The notes under the pieces were generated by a model. The model ran no database searches and was not told the origin of the DNA. It worked only from the letters and a program-made list of their open reading frames with translations. From positions 6,141 to 70,140 of the forward strand of contig JBBSEX010000024.1 of the NCBI GenBank assembly GCA_038239345.1: DNA of 64,000 nt, read 5' to 3'. How positions within the stretch are numbered: the first letter of the stretch is position 1; the number at the start of each line of letters is the position of its first letter. Shown here in pieces: positions 43,745 to 52,641 of this stretch. A program made the translations under genes and the position numbers. This DNA is from JBBSEX01 sp038239345. Lineage in GTDB: Bacteria; Acidobacteriota; Terriglobia; Bryobacterales; Bryobacteraceae.

Positions 43745-45301
43745 GTGACCTTGCACACTACGCTCGCGGCTGTCCGATCGGCCGTGTTTTCATTCGAACG
43801 AAAAGCGATGGCTTCGCCCGGATTCGCGGCGCTTCTCCTCGCCGGCATCTGCCTATTTGAGTTTATTGTTTTGCTGTTTAGCGCCGCCCGGAAAGCCTTC
43901 TGGTATGACGAACTCGTAGTCGTCCACCTAGTGTCGCTGCGCCACCTTTCTCGGATTTTCGACGCGCTATGGGCCGGGTGTGACCCGATGCCCGTGGCCT
44001 TCTATTCCATCGCCGAACTGGCCAGCCGGCTCCCGGGGGATCCCCATGTAACACTCCGCCTGCCTTCCATCCTTGGATACTTACTTGCGCTTACGGGCAT
44101 CTATATCTTTGTCGGCAAACGACTGCCCCCCCTGGCCGGCATTACGGCCGTGCTGCTGCTAACGCTATCGCCATTTCGGGCGTATGCCATTGAGGCGCGT
44201 CCCTACGCATTGTTGATTGGTCTTCTAACTCTGGCGGCGGTTTGCTGGCAGCGCGACGGCGATCAGCGCTTTATGACGCCGCTATTCGCGCTCTTCCTGG
44301 CACTGGCTGTATCTATTCACTATCTAGCCGTTTTTACGATTGCCTGTTTTGGTTTGGCCGAATTGGCATGGTCTGTGCAATCACGGCGTATCCGCTGGCA
44401 AATCTGGGCCGGTTGTGTATTCGCCGCCCTTCCGTTCCTTCTGGCCCTTCCGCTGGTACTGCACTACACCAGTCTTTACGCCAAGAATTTCTGGGCCCGC
44501 CCAACTTGGGGACTCACCGTTTCTACGTACAGCTTTTACGCCGGCCTGGAGACGAATCTGGCTGTCGTATTTGTCGCTTTCTTCGCCGCTGTTGTTGGCA
44601 TGCTGCTCCTTCGGATCTCAGGAAAATCCGGACATCTATCGCCGCCGCGCGACTTCCCGATCCCCGAGGTCGTTCTCATGGGAGCCTTTCTCGGTTACCC
44701 CGCATTTCTCGTATTGTTTTCCAAGATCATGAGTTCCGCTTTTACTCCGCGCTATGGATGGCCAGGGATAATTGGCTTCGTTTTGGCATTTTCGTATCTG
44801 TTCCGCAACGTATGGTTCAAGACCGCCTCGGTCCAACTGCTGGCCGCGTTCCTGTTTGCTTTCGCCATTCAGACGCGTCAAGACTTACTACCGCTGCGCG
44901 GCGGAAATTCCCGTCCGCCGGATGAGACCTTGCTGCAATTGGCGAACGTGACTCGCTCCGAACCTGATCTTCCAGTGGTGATCGCCAGTGGAAAGATGTA
45001 TCTGGAGGCCCACTATTACGCCCCCCCGGCATTACGCGACCGGATAGTTGAGGTTGTCGATTCCGGGGAGGCGCTCCGAGTGCTGGGTACCGATTCCGTC
45101 GACCGTACGAATCGACTTTTGATCCAGTTTTTCCCTCTGCAAATCGTAGATCGGGCCCGTTTCGAACCGGTCCACCAGCGGTTCTATTTGCAGACCGGCG
45201 GCGGTTTCGATTGGCTTACAACATATCTGGTAGAGAGACAATATCATTTGCGGCTTCTCACCAGTTCCGCGCGAGCCCCTCTATATTTAGTTGAAAAATA
45301 A
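43745..45301 (+). CDS. Polytopic membrane glycosyltransferase-like protein (GT39/PMT fold)
   Basis: A 518-residue membrane protein with about eleven hydrophobic segments. The pattern ELVVVHLVSLRHLSRIF near the start, then RLPSILGYLLALTGIYIF and LSPFRAYAIEARPYALLIGL resemble the ArnT/PMT-type GT-C enzymes that use polyprenyl-phosphate sugars; the EARPY segment is characteristic. The start is GTG. Donor and acceptor are unknown. It ends immediately next to the stop of the convergent cyclase gene. Confidence 0.82.
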   Translation: MTLHTTLAAVRSAVFSFERKAMASPGFAALLLAGICLFEFIVLLFSAARKAFWYDELVVVHLVSLRHLSRIFDALWAGCDPMPVAFYSIAELASRLPGDPHVTLRLPSILGYLLALTGIYIFVGKRLPPLAGITAVLLLTLSPFRAYAIEARPYALLIGLLTLAAVCWQRDGDQRFMTPLFALFLALAVSIHYLAVFTIACFGLAELAWSVQSRRIRWQIWAGCVFAALPFLLALPLVLHYTSLYAKNFWARPTWGLTVSTYSFYAGLETNLAVVFVAFFAAVVGMLLLRISGKSGHLSPPRDFPIPEVVLMGAFLGYPAFLVLFSKIMSSAFTPRYGWPGIIGFVLAFSYLFRNVWFKTASVQLLAAFLFAFAIQTRQDLLPLRGGNSRPPDETLLQLANVTRSEPDLPVVIASGKMYLEAHYYAPPALRDRIVEVVDSGEALRVLGTDSVDRTNRLLIQFFPLQIVDRARFEPVHQRFYLQTGGGFDWLTTYLVERQYHLRLLTSSARAPLYLVEK

Positions 45302-46084
45302 TCAACCCGCTGACCGCAAGGCAAGCGGACGAACGGGTGCGCCCGTGGCTCCTCGTAACTTCAGAGGCGAGGCGATGAACGTGAATTCGCAGACCTGATC
45401 GCGCGCCAGTTCTTCTAGGTTCAGGCACTCGATAATATAAATCCCGCAGTCGACCAGCAGATGCGAATGAACCGTCATCCCCGGCGAGGGCATGCGTTCA
45501 AAGGCCACAGTGTCCGATCCAGCGGCGAATATTTTGCGCTCGCTCAGCCAGCGCGCTCCGGCTTCTTCCGGGCCGGGACTCGACGGTCCAATATTGTTGC
45601 CGCCCGTGATGAAGCGCCGCTCATCGGCGAAGAATCGTCCCCACCCGGTGCGGAGCAAAACAACGTCGCCTTCCTCGATTTTCGCAACCATGGCCGCTTC
45701 CAAGTGTTCCGGCGTGATGACGAAGCTAACCGGCAAGGCATCCATTCCGAGCGCGCCCGCGACATCAAGCAGCACGCCGCGCCGGACGATCGGCTCAATG
45801 GTCTCGACCGAGAGTTGCTGGAAGCCGCAATCGTAATCGTGAATCGGTTCCGCTTCAATGCCGCCATGCAATTTTCCATCGCGCGAGAAATGACAAAGGG
45901 CGTCGATGTGCGTTCCCGTATGCGTGCCCAGCGTGATTGCATCGGCCGCGGAGCTTACGCCATTGCTTAAAACATAATCGCCGTGGCGCTTGGTCAGCGA
46001 CATCATAAATGGCGGATGGGTGGGGAAGTGCGGCATGCCCAGAAAATAAGGCTGCCCCAAATCATAAACTCGGGCGTTAGTCAT
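45302..46084 (-). CDS. Cyclase-family hydrolase (kynurenine formamidase-like)
   Basis: A 260-residue metal-dependent hydrolase of the PF04199 cyclase family. The metal site motif HTGTHIDALCHF is intact. Family members include KynB, isatin hydrolase and polyketide-associated cyclases; substrate cannot be assigned. Its start overlaps the stop of an Hsp70-like gene by 4 bp (ATGA), so it is the last gene of an NHL-Hsp70-cyclase operon. Confidence 0.9.
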   Translation of the reverse strand: MTNARVYDLGQPYFLGMPHFPTHPPFMMSLTKRHGDYVLSNGVSSAADAITLGTHTGTHIDALCHFSRDGKLHGGIEAEPIHDYDCGFQQLSVETIEPIVRRGVLLDVAGALGMDALPVSFVITPEHLEAAMVAKIEEGDVVLLRTGWGRFFADERRFITGGNNIGPSSPGPEEAGARWLSERKIFAAGSDTVAFERMPSPGMTVHSHLLVDCGIYIIECLNLEELARDQVCEFTFIASPLKLRGATGAPVRPLALRSAG

Positions 46085-47658
46085 GAAGATTTTGAAGCGC
46101 GCTTGCGCTTGCCGGGAATCACGATAGCAGCTTTCGAAGACCAGCGGCCCAAACGATAATCGCGGCTATAGCTGGAAGTGATGTTGCTAATCGTCACGGT
46201 GACGGCGCCTGTGGAATCGCAGGAAAATTTCTCCTCAATCTCCTGCTTCGCGGCGGTCGTCGAATGGGCAACTGGAACGTTTGTCAGTTCGCTCAAGCCC
46301 TGTAGCGCGGGGTCGAAAGGAAAGCGAATTTCATCCCACACCGTAATATCGCCGGCGGGCTGACCATCGGGCCGCAGTTGGCTACATTCCAGATAACGAA
46401 AGTGTCCAACGTTATGCACGGGAAAGTATCGGCGGCTGTTTACTAGCGGTGGCTCGCCGTGTCCAGGCAAGCGCGCTCCGCGGGGAAAAAGCTGGTCGAA
46501 CACTACGTTGCGCCCGCCCTGTCCTTCGCGCCAGACTCCGAAGTTGCGGGTGAACATTTCGCGCAGCACATAGCCTGCGGAAGCGTCCGCTTGAATCGCC
46601 AGCCCAATCGCCGTTGCTGAGCGCGTATAGGCGGAACGGCGGACCTTGCGTCCAAATTGCTCGCGCAGGATTCGCGAAACCAGCGGGAGCTCGCTGCCAC
46701 CTCCGGTTACATAAAGCGCCTCCAGGCTTCGCTGTCGCCCCACGCCATGGGCACTGAGAAGGTCTTCCACCGCATGCACTGTCTCATCCATCAACGGACG
46801 GCACTGCTCATAATAATCAGCCACCGCAACCGGCGATTGGCCCCAGCCTTCGCGAACCCGGCCAAGATCGATCACCAGCCGCCGCGTGTTCGGATGCAGG
46901 CTCTCTTTCTTTTCCCGGCACTCCTCATGGAGGCGGAACAATTCCGCCTGTGTGATGCTGTCCTGCTCCTCTTGCCCGATACCGCTGAGAGACATCGCAA
47001 GTTCGGCCAGTACATGGTCGAAGTCATCGCCGCCAAGAGTCGAGATTCCTTCGGAGGCGACCACGGAATGGGTTCGTTCATTCACTTCAACCAGCGAGAC
47101 ATCGAAGGTGCCACCGCCCAGGTCATACACCAGAATGTGACCGTCGGCCGAGCGATTGCCGTGCCCGTACTCAAGGCTCGCGGCAGATGGTTCATTCAGC
47201 AATCCAAGAACGGAAAACCCAGCGTGACGGAACGCCTCAACAGTTAGGAACCGTTGATTGCTATTGGCGTTCGCCGGCACACCCAGCATCACTTCCAGCG
47301 CGTCTCCGCGGTCCGCCGGAAGACTCGAATGTTCCAGCAGATAAGTTTTTAGCGATGCCATCATCTCCACCAGCATCGTTTGCAGAGGAATTTGTTCGCT
47401 GGCAATATCGAGAAGAGTTTCCGGCCCGGAGTCTTCCAGATAGCGCTTCAGAGAACGAACCGTCGTCCACCCGGGTTCCTGCTGCAGCGGCCAGGCATCC
47501 CAGCCATAGCGCCGCTCTTTACCGCATACGGCGATCAGGGGCGGAACCCAATCCGCTGTCGTGTCGTCGGGACCATCGAAACTGATAATCGGGTAATTGC
47601 CCCGATCCACTGCGGCGACGACGATCCGCGTCGTGCCGAAGTCGATGCCCAGCTTCAT
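46081..47658 (-). CDS. Hsp70-family chaperone-like protein (DnaK paralog)
   Basis: A 525-residue protein with the actin/Hsp70 ATPase fold: phosphate-1 loop LGIDFGTTRIVVA, phosphate-2 YDLGGGTFDVSLVEV, and adenosine motif LYVTGGGSELPLV. A beta-rich substrate-binding domain follows (about 390-525) but the lid and EEVD-like tail of DnaK are absent, so it is shorter than DnaK (~640). It is therefore a specialised paralog, not the main chaperone. ATG 47658 overlaps the upstream NHL-gene stop (TAATG). No DnaJ or GrpE gene lies beside it. Confidence 0.9.
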   Translation of the reverse strand: MKLGIDFGTTRIVVAAVDRGNYPIISFDGPDDTTADWVPPLIAVCGKERRYGWDAWPLQQEPGWTTVRSLKRYLEDSGPETLLDIASEQIPLQTMLVEMMASLKTYLLEHSSLPADRGDALEVMLGVPANANSNQRFLTVEAFRHAGFSVLGLLNEPSAASLEYGHGNRSADGHILVYDLGGGTFDVSLVEVNERTHSVVASEGISTLGGDDFDHVLAELAMSLSGIGQEEQDSITQAELFRLHEECREKKESLHPNTRRLVIDLGRVREGWGQSPVAVADYYEQCRPLMDETVHAVEDLLSAHGVGRQRSLEALYVTGGGSELPLVSRILREQFGRKVRRSAYTRSATAIGLAIQADASAGYVLREMFTRNFGVWREGQGGRNVVFDQLFPRGARLPGHGEPPLVNSRRYFPVHNVGHFRYLECSQLRPDGQPAGDITVWDEIRFPFDPALQGLSELTNVPVAHSTTAAKQEIEEKFSCDSTGAVTVTISNITSSYSRDYRLGRWSSKAAIVIPGKRKRASKSS

Positions 47659-48644
47659 TACACCCGTCTCAACTTCGTCACGCGCCCGTCGGAGATCCAT
47701 TCCACGACGTAGATGTCGCCTCGTGCGTCAACCGCCGCGGCATGAGGCGAAACGAATTTTCCAGTGACACGCATTTCGTGCGGAACATTCGGCCAGCCCT
47801 TTGATTTCCAGATATCGGGATTGTCCCCAAGATGAGTAATCAGCTTATTGTCGCGGTCGAAGATGGTTACTCGCCCATTGAGATCGGGAATGTAAAGCGC
47901 GCCCTTGTACTGATCGAAATGGCACGGACGGCGTAGTTCGTCGTTGACGAAGCCGATATGTTTTCCGTCCATCGTGAACGTCTGCAGGCGGGCGTTGCCA
48001 CGATCGGCGACAACGATCGCCGGCTCGGCGCGAGTGTCAATCCAGATGCCGTGCGGGCAATCCATCTTGCCGGGTTCCTTACCCTTGCCACCCCACGTGC
48101 GAATGTACTCAGCCTTGGCGTTGTATTGATGGATATAACTCAGCCCGTATCCATCGGCCGCATAAATATCGCCATTAGCGGCGACGGCGATGTTGGTCGG
48201 TTTGTATTTATCTTCGCTGGGATAGAAGCCGGAATCCATGGGCGCCCCCAGCTTCCAGATGATTTCGCCATCGAGCGTCGTCTTGGCGATCAGGTGCCGC
48301 TCAGGATCGGCGAGGTAGAGATACTCGGCGTTGCCTTCTCTATGGAGCAACATGCCGTGAGCGCCCTTTTCAAACTCTGCGCCCCAACTCTTGATGAACT
48401 TGCCTTTGTGATCGAAAATCACGACTGCGTCTTTGCTGCGATTGTGAATGAAAACGCGCTGCTGCCGATCGATCACGACGCCATGGGTATAGCCCCATTG
48501 GACGCCATTAGGCAGTTTGCCCCAATCGCCGAGGAACTCGTAGGTGTGTTCGCCGCTGCCAAGCGTGACGGCCTTGCTACCCAGCAGCAGCGTGGGCCCA
48601 AGGGCGGCAGTCCCCAGAAAATGGCGTCGGGATAGGGTGCTCAC
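47658..48644 (-). CDS. Exported NHL-repeat beta-propeller protein
   Basis: A 328-residue protein with a twin-arginine signal (SRRHFLGTAALGPTLLLG). NHL repeats recur (GVVIDRQQRVFIHNR; NIAVAANGDIYAADGYG; AAAVDARGDIYVVEW), giving a six-bladed propeller like the lyase domain of peptide-amidating enzymes. Some such proteins are lyases, others bind ligands; no catalytic set can be confirmed. It is the first gene of the operon with the Hsp70-like protein and the cyclase. Confidence 0.88.
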   Translation of the reverse strand: MSTLSRRHFLGTAALGPTLLLGSKAVTLGSGEHTYEFLGDWGKLPNGVQWGYTHGVVIDRQQRVFIHNRSKDAVVIFDHKGKFIKSWGAEFEKGAHGMLLHREGNAEYLYLADPERHLIAKTTLDGEIIWKLGAPMDSGFYPSEDKYKPTNIAVAANGDIYAADGYGLSYIHQYNAKAEYIRTWGGKGKEPGKMDCPHGIWIDTRAEPAIVVADRGNARLQTFTMDGKHIGFVNDELRRPCHFDQYKGALYIPDLNGRVTIFDRDNKLITHLGDNPDIWKSKGWPNVPHEMRVTGKFVSPHAAAVDARGDIYVVEWISDGRVTKLRRV

Positions 48645-48671
48645 GTTGACCTTTTTATCATAACGGAATGC

Positions 48672-49157
48672 CTAAAATTCCTGCACCGGCTTGGGCTGAT
48701 CGGCGCCAACTGTACCGGTCTTGATGTTGGCCTGGACGTAGTTTTCGCCTCGAACCGGACAATTCGCCATCCGCCGCAGCAAGCTGAGTTGGCCGATGTG
48801 CGTCAACGCGTCGGCGATGGGGCCTTGAAATATCTGCTCGGTCGAAAACCCCAGCGTGGTTGCTCCGGCGAGTACTCCGTCAAATTTTTCGAGGGTCGAA
48901 AAGAATCGGGCGATTTCCTGGTCCCAGGGCAGTGGTGCTGCATTGCGCCAAACGTGCTTGCCTTCAGCAAGACCGCTAGCCCATTCGAACAGGTCGCCCA
49001 TATGAGCCAGGATCTGAGCGGGAGTTCGCGCATCCGCGCATGCCTGGAAATTGGCGAACTCGGGCGTAGCGCCGAGAACCGCTTTTCTTCCTCTGTAAGC
49101 GACTGTTGCCAGCGTATGGCGGAGTAAGGGAATGTTGGTATCGATTGCGGAAGCCAT
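48672..49157 (-). CDS. DinB-like four-helix protein
   Basis: A 161-residue helical protein of DinB/YfiT type. Possible metal ligands are His in LAHMGDLFEW and His in ALTHIGQLSLLRR, the usual two of the three histidines. DinB-like proteins include thiol transferases and enzymes of unknown role. The ATG at 49157 gives the expected N-terminus. The next gene is divergent, starting 32 bp away, so the two share a compact promoter region. Confidence 0.8.
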   Translation of the reverse strand: MASAIDTNIPLLRHTLATVAYRGRKAVLGATPEFANFQACADARTPAQILAHMGDLFEWASGLAEGKHVWRNAAPLPWDQEIARFFSTLEKFDGVLAGATTLGFSTEQIFQGPIADALTHIGQLSLLRRMANCPVRGENYVQANIKTGTVGADQPKPVQEF

Positions 49158-49188
49158 AAGTAAATGTATACCGTGGTTAGCGGAAATC

Positions 49189-51168
49189 ATGGGACTCTAC
49201 GGGCTGATCGTCTTTCTCGGCGCGTTTCTGCTTTTTGCAATCCAACCGATGATCGCAAAATTGATCCTTCCCTGGTTCGGCGGAACGGCAGCCGTGTGGA
49301 CGATGTGTCTCGTGTTTTTCCAAAGCACGCTGCTGCTGGGTTACGTGTATGCCGACTACACGTCGCGGCGCCTAAGCCCCCGGCGGCAAGCGGCGATTCA
49401 CACGATTCTATTGTTGCTGAGCGCGGCACTACTGCCACTCACCTTAAACACTCTGCGCCCCACCGATCCGGGCCCGAATCCCTCATTGCGAATACTCACG
49501 CTGCTATCGATCTCCATCGGACTGCCCTATTTCCTGTTGAGCGCCACCAGTCCCATGGTGCAGAACTGGTATTCACGATCAGGCCCCGCCACACAGCCTT
49601 ATCGTCTGTATGCGCTGTCGAATCTGGCATCGTTACTGGCTCTGCTCAGCTATCCATTTCTGATTGAGCCGCACACTTCCACGCAATCGCAATTGACAGC
49701 GTGGGCGTTGCTATTTGGTGTCTTCACAGTGGTATGTATTGCCGGAGCGTGGAAGGCTCGCGGGGCATTCATCGCACCCACTGGATTGGCTGCTGCGCCC
49801 GGCACGCAACAGCGATTACTCTGGTTCGCCTTGGCCGCTTGCGGGTCTATGTTGCTGCTGGCTATTACGAATCATCTTTCCCAGAATGTCGCGCCGGTTC
49901 CGCTGCTCTGGGTGTTGCCGCTAGCGGTTTATCTCTTAACCTTCGTCATCGCCTTTCATCATCGAAACTGGTATCGGCGGGGGCTGGTTCTGCGCTTATT
50001 GGCCGTGGCTCTCGGATCGCTCGGTTATGCCTATTACGATTCGGAATTCATCGGCATGGTGCAGGTCAGCCTTCCTCTGTTTTGTTTCGGCTTGTTCGCT
50101 GGATGTCTTTTCTGCCATTGCGAGTTGAGCGCCCGGCGGCCCGCGCCACGTTATCTGACATCGTTTTATCTGATGATTTCGTTAGGGGGCGCGGCAGGTG
50201 CGCTCTTCGTCGGAGTGCTGGCCCCGCATATATTCGTCACGTTAACCGAACTGCCGTTGACCCTTTCCGTAACAGCAGCTCTGGCCGTCGCCGTCACCTG
50301 GAATGACAACTGGTCGATGCGCTTATTGTGGACCGCGGTCACGGTGGCGATGCTTGTGGTGTTGGTAGCGAACGTCCGCTCATACCAGAACGGGTCCGTG
50401 GCGATGGTCCGCAATTTCTACGGCCCGCTCCGGGTGACGCAGGCAAATGTCGAACCAGAGCCTTATCGAATCCTTTTTCACGGCACGGTCCGGCACGGTG
50501 CGCAGTATTTGCGCTTGCCCCGGCGGCTGGAGCCGATTACGTATTATCGCGAGCACTCGGGAATCGCCCAGGCAATGCGCATCTGCTGTTCAGGGCCGAA
50601 ACGCGTGGGAGTTATTGGGTTGGGGACGGGGACCCTGGCGGCATATGGGAATTCGGGTGACGATTTTCAGTTCTATGAAATCAATCCCGACGTCGTGCGG
50701 TTGGCGTATGCGCTGTTCAGTTATCTGCGCGAGTCCAAGGCGACAACCTCCGTCGTCCTGGGGGATGCGCGGCTATCGATGCAGAAGCAGGCTCCGCAAG
50801 AATTCGACGTGCTGGCGATCGACGCGTTTTCCGGTGACGCCATTCCCGTTCATCTGCTGACGCGGGAAGCGATGACGCTCTATCTTCGGCATCTGAAGCC
50901 CAGCGGAATCATCGTATTTCACGTGTCCAACCAATATCTGGATCTTGCCCCTGTGGTGGAGCGCTTGGCGTCGACGTCCGGGCTCTCGGCGCGTATGGTG
51001 GAAGATCCGGCCACTGCCGACCCCCTGTCGTCGAAGTCGGATTGGGCCCTGTTAACCCGGCGGGAATTGACCATTGGAACAGCTATCGCCCCAAAGCCAG
51101 GGCTAGCCGTCTGGACCGACGATCGTAATAATTTGTTTCAAGTCCTGCGCCCGATCCCGGTGAAGTAA
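49189..51168 (+). CDS. Membrane protein fused to a spermidine synthase-like domain
   Basis: A 659-residue protein. The N-terminal ~400 residues form about ten membrane helices (IVFLGAFLLFAIQPMIAKLI). The C-terminal part (~440-650) is a spermidine synthase-like Rossmann fold: VGVIGLGTGTLAAYG binds nucleoside, FYEINPDVVRLA follows, then DVLAIDAFSGDAIPVHLLT near the active site. Such fusions are common in bacteria and are of unknown substrate; polyamine synthesis is not established for them. ATG 49189 is chosen because the membrane helix begins right after it. Confidence 0.88.
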   Translation: MGLYGLIVFLGAFLLFAIQPMIAKLILPWFGGTAAVWTMCLVFFQSTLLLGYVYADYTSRRLSPRRQAAIHTILLLLSAALLPLTLNTLRPTDPGPNPSLRILTLLSISIGLPYFLLSATSPMVQNWYSRSGPATQPYRLYALSNLASLLALLSYPFLIEPHTSTQSQLTAWALLFGVFTVVCIAGAWKARGAFIAPTGLAAAPGTQQRLLWFALAACGSMLLLAITNHLSQNVAPVPLLWVLPLAVYLLTFVIAFHHRNWYRRGLVLRLLAVALGSLGYAYYDSEFIGMVQVSLPLFCFGLFAGCLFCHCELSARRPAPRYLTSFYLMISLGGAAGALFVGVLAPHIFVTLTELPLTLSVTAALAVAVTWNDNWSMRLLWTAVTVAMLVVLVANVRSYQNGSVAMVRNFYGPLRVTQANVEPEPYRILFHGTVRHGAQYLRLPRRLEPITYYREHSGIAQAMRICCSGPKRVGVIGLGTGTLAAYGNSGDDFQFYEINPDVVRLAYALFSYLRESKATTSVVLGDARLSMQKQAPQEFDVLAIDAFSGDAIPVHLLTREAMTLYLRHLKPSGIIVFHVSNQYLDLAPVVERLASTSGLSARMVEDPATADPLSSKSDWALLTRRELTIGTAIAPKPGLAVWTDDRNNLFQVLRPIPVK

Positions 51169-51332
51169 ACGCTTACCTTACAAATCCTTACATCGGTTCC
51201 AGGGAAAATGGTTAACACTGTTAATGTGCTGATAGGCGTTCCGCGCCCGAAGTGTCGCTGGTATTTTGAGCGGAAACATTGTTCAAACTTTCGCCTGCCT
51301 ATTCTCGTACAGCTTAAAACAGGAGAGAATAC

Positions 51333-52622
51333 ATGCGAGCATTAGTAATCGGCATCGCCTCAGCCGCCCTGGCAGCTGCCGCTTCCACGAATTCCGCGCC
51401 GCCCACCTTTTATAAGGATGTGCTGCCCGTACTGCAAAAGAACTGTCAAAACTGCCATCGCCCCGGTGAAGCCGGACCGATGTCGTTTATGAGTTACGAA
51501 TCCACGCGGCCGTGGGCGAAGGCGATCAAGACGGCGGTTGCCACGAAGAAAATGCCGCCCTGGTTTGCCGATCCACACTACGGCAAGTTCGAGAACGATC
51601 GTAGCTTGTCGCAGGCCGAGATGCAGACGCTGACTGCTTGGGTGGATGCCGGGGCCAAGGCCGGAGAAGCTACCGATGCTCCAAAGCCGGTCGAATTCAC
51701 CGATGGCTGGGGCATTCCCAAGCCGGACGTAATCTTGTCGATGCCGGCTGCTTTTGCGATTCCCGCATCGGGCACGGTGGACTATCAATACTTCATCGTT
51801 CCGACCAATTTCAAAGAAGACCGGTATGTACAATACGCGGAAGCGCGGCCTTCGAACCGCGTCCTGGTGCATCACATCATCGCTTTTGTTCGTGAGCCCG
51901 GATCGCCGTGGTTGAAGGAAGCTAAGCCCGGAATCGCTTTCGTTCCTTCTCGTGATTCAAAGGATCGGGGCGAGGGTTTCGGCGGCGACTTTCTGGCTGG
52001 TTATGCTCCCGGCACAATCCCCCAATCGTTGAAGCCCGGGCAGGCGAAACTGATCAAGGCCGGCTCGGACATCGTTCTGCAGATTCACTACACGGCCAAC
52101 GGCAAGACGGGCACGGACACTTCACGGGTCGCTCTGGTTTTCGCCAAGGAAAAGCCTACGCAGCGCGTTCTGACGCTGGCGTCGGCCAATGGGGAGTTTG
52201 CCATCCCGGCGGGCGATTCGAATTACCGCGTGGAATCGAAGATCCAGTTGCAGGAAAAAGCGACTCTGATCTCGTTTCTGCCGCACATGCACCTCCGTGG
52301 AAAAGATTTTGAATATCGGGCTATTTATCCGACGGGCGAGACCGAAAAGCTACTTGTGGTCCCGCATTACAGCTTCAGTTGGCAGCTCACTTATAATTTA
52401 GAGAAGCCAAAGGTGCTGCCTGCGGGAACCGTAATCGAATGCACGGCTCACTTTGACAACTCGGCGAACAATGCCGCGAATCCCGACGCCACTAAAGTGA
52501 TTCACTTTGGCGAGCAGAGCTGGGATGAAATGATGATTGGATTTTTCGACGTCGCGGTTGACGTCGATACGACACCCATGGACCTGTTGCGACCGAAGAA
52601 AAAGGCGACAGGCGGCGATTAA
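51333..52622 (+). CDS. Exported heme c / copper monooxygenase-like protein, copy 1
   Basis: A 429-residue exported protein (signal about 1-20). Cys38, Cys41 and His42 in NCQNCH form a heme c site, followed by the conserved TRPWAKAIKTAVATKKMPPW. The C-terminal half resembles copper type II ascorbate-dependent monooxygenases: VLVHHIIAF, QIHYTANG and FLPHMHLRGKDFEY supply His and Met ligands. A complete monooxygenase activity is inference. AGGAGAG lies 5 bases before the ATG. Two close paralogs and one short relative follow in the same direction, as in a tandem duplication. Confidence 0.85.
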   Translation: MRALVIGIASAALAAAASTNSAPPTFYKDVLPVLQKNCQNCHRPGEAGPMSFMSYESTRPWAKAIKTAVATKKMPPWFADPHYGKFENDRSLSQAEMQTLTAWVDAGAKAGEATDAPKPVEFTDGWGIPKPDVILSMPAAFAIPASGTVDYQYFIVPTNFKEDRYVQYAEARPSNRVLVHHIIAFVREPGSPWLKEAKPGIAFVPSRDSKDRGEGFGGDFLAGYAPGTIPQSLKPGQAKLIKAGSDIVLQIHYTANGKTGTDTSRVALVFAKEKPTQRVLTLASANGEFAIPAGDSNYRVESKIQLQEKATLISFLPHMHLRGKDFEYRAIYPTGETEKLLVVPHYSFSWQLTYNLEKPKVLPAGTVIECTAHFDNSANNAANPDATKVIHFGEQSWDEMMIGFFDVAVDVDTTPMDLLRPKKKATGGD

Positions 52623-52641
52623 AAAGCGAATGAGGTCTGCG

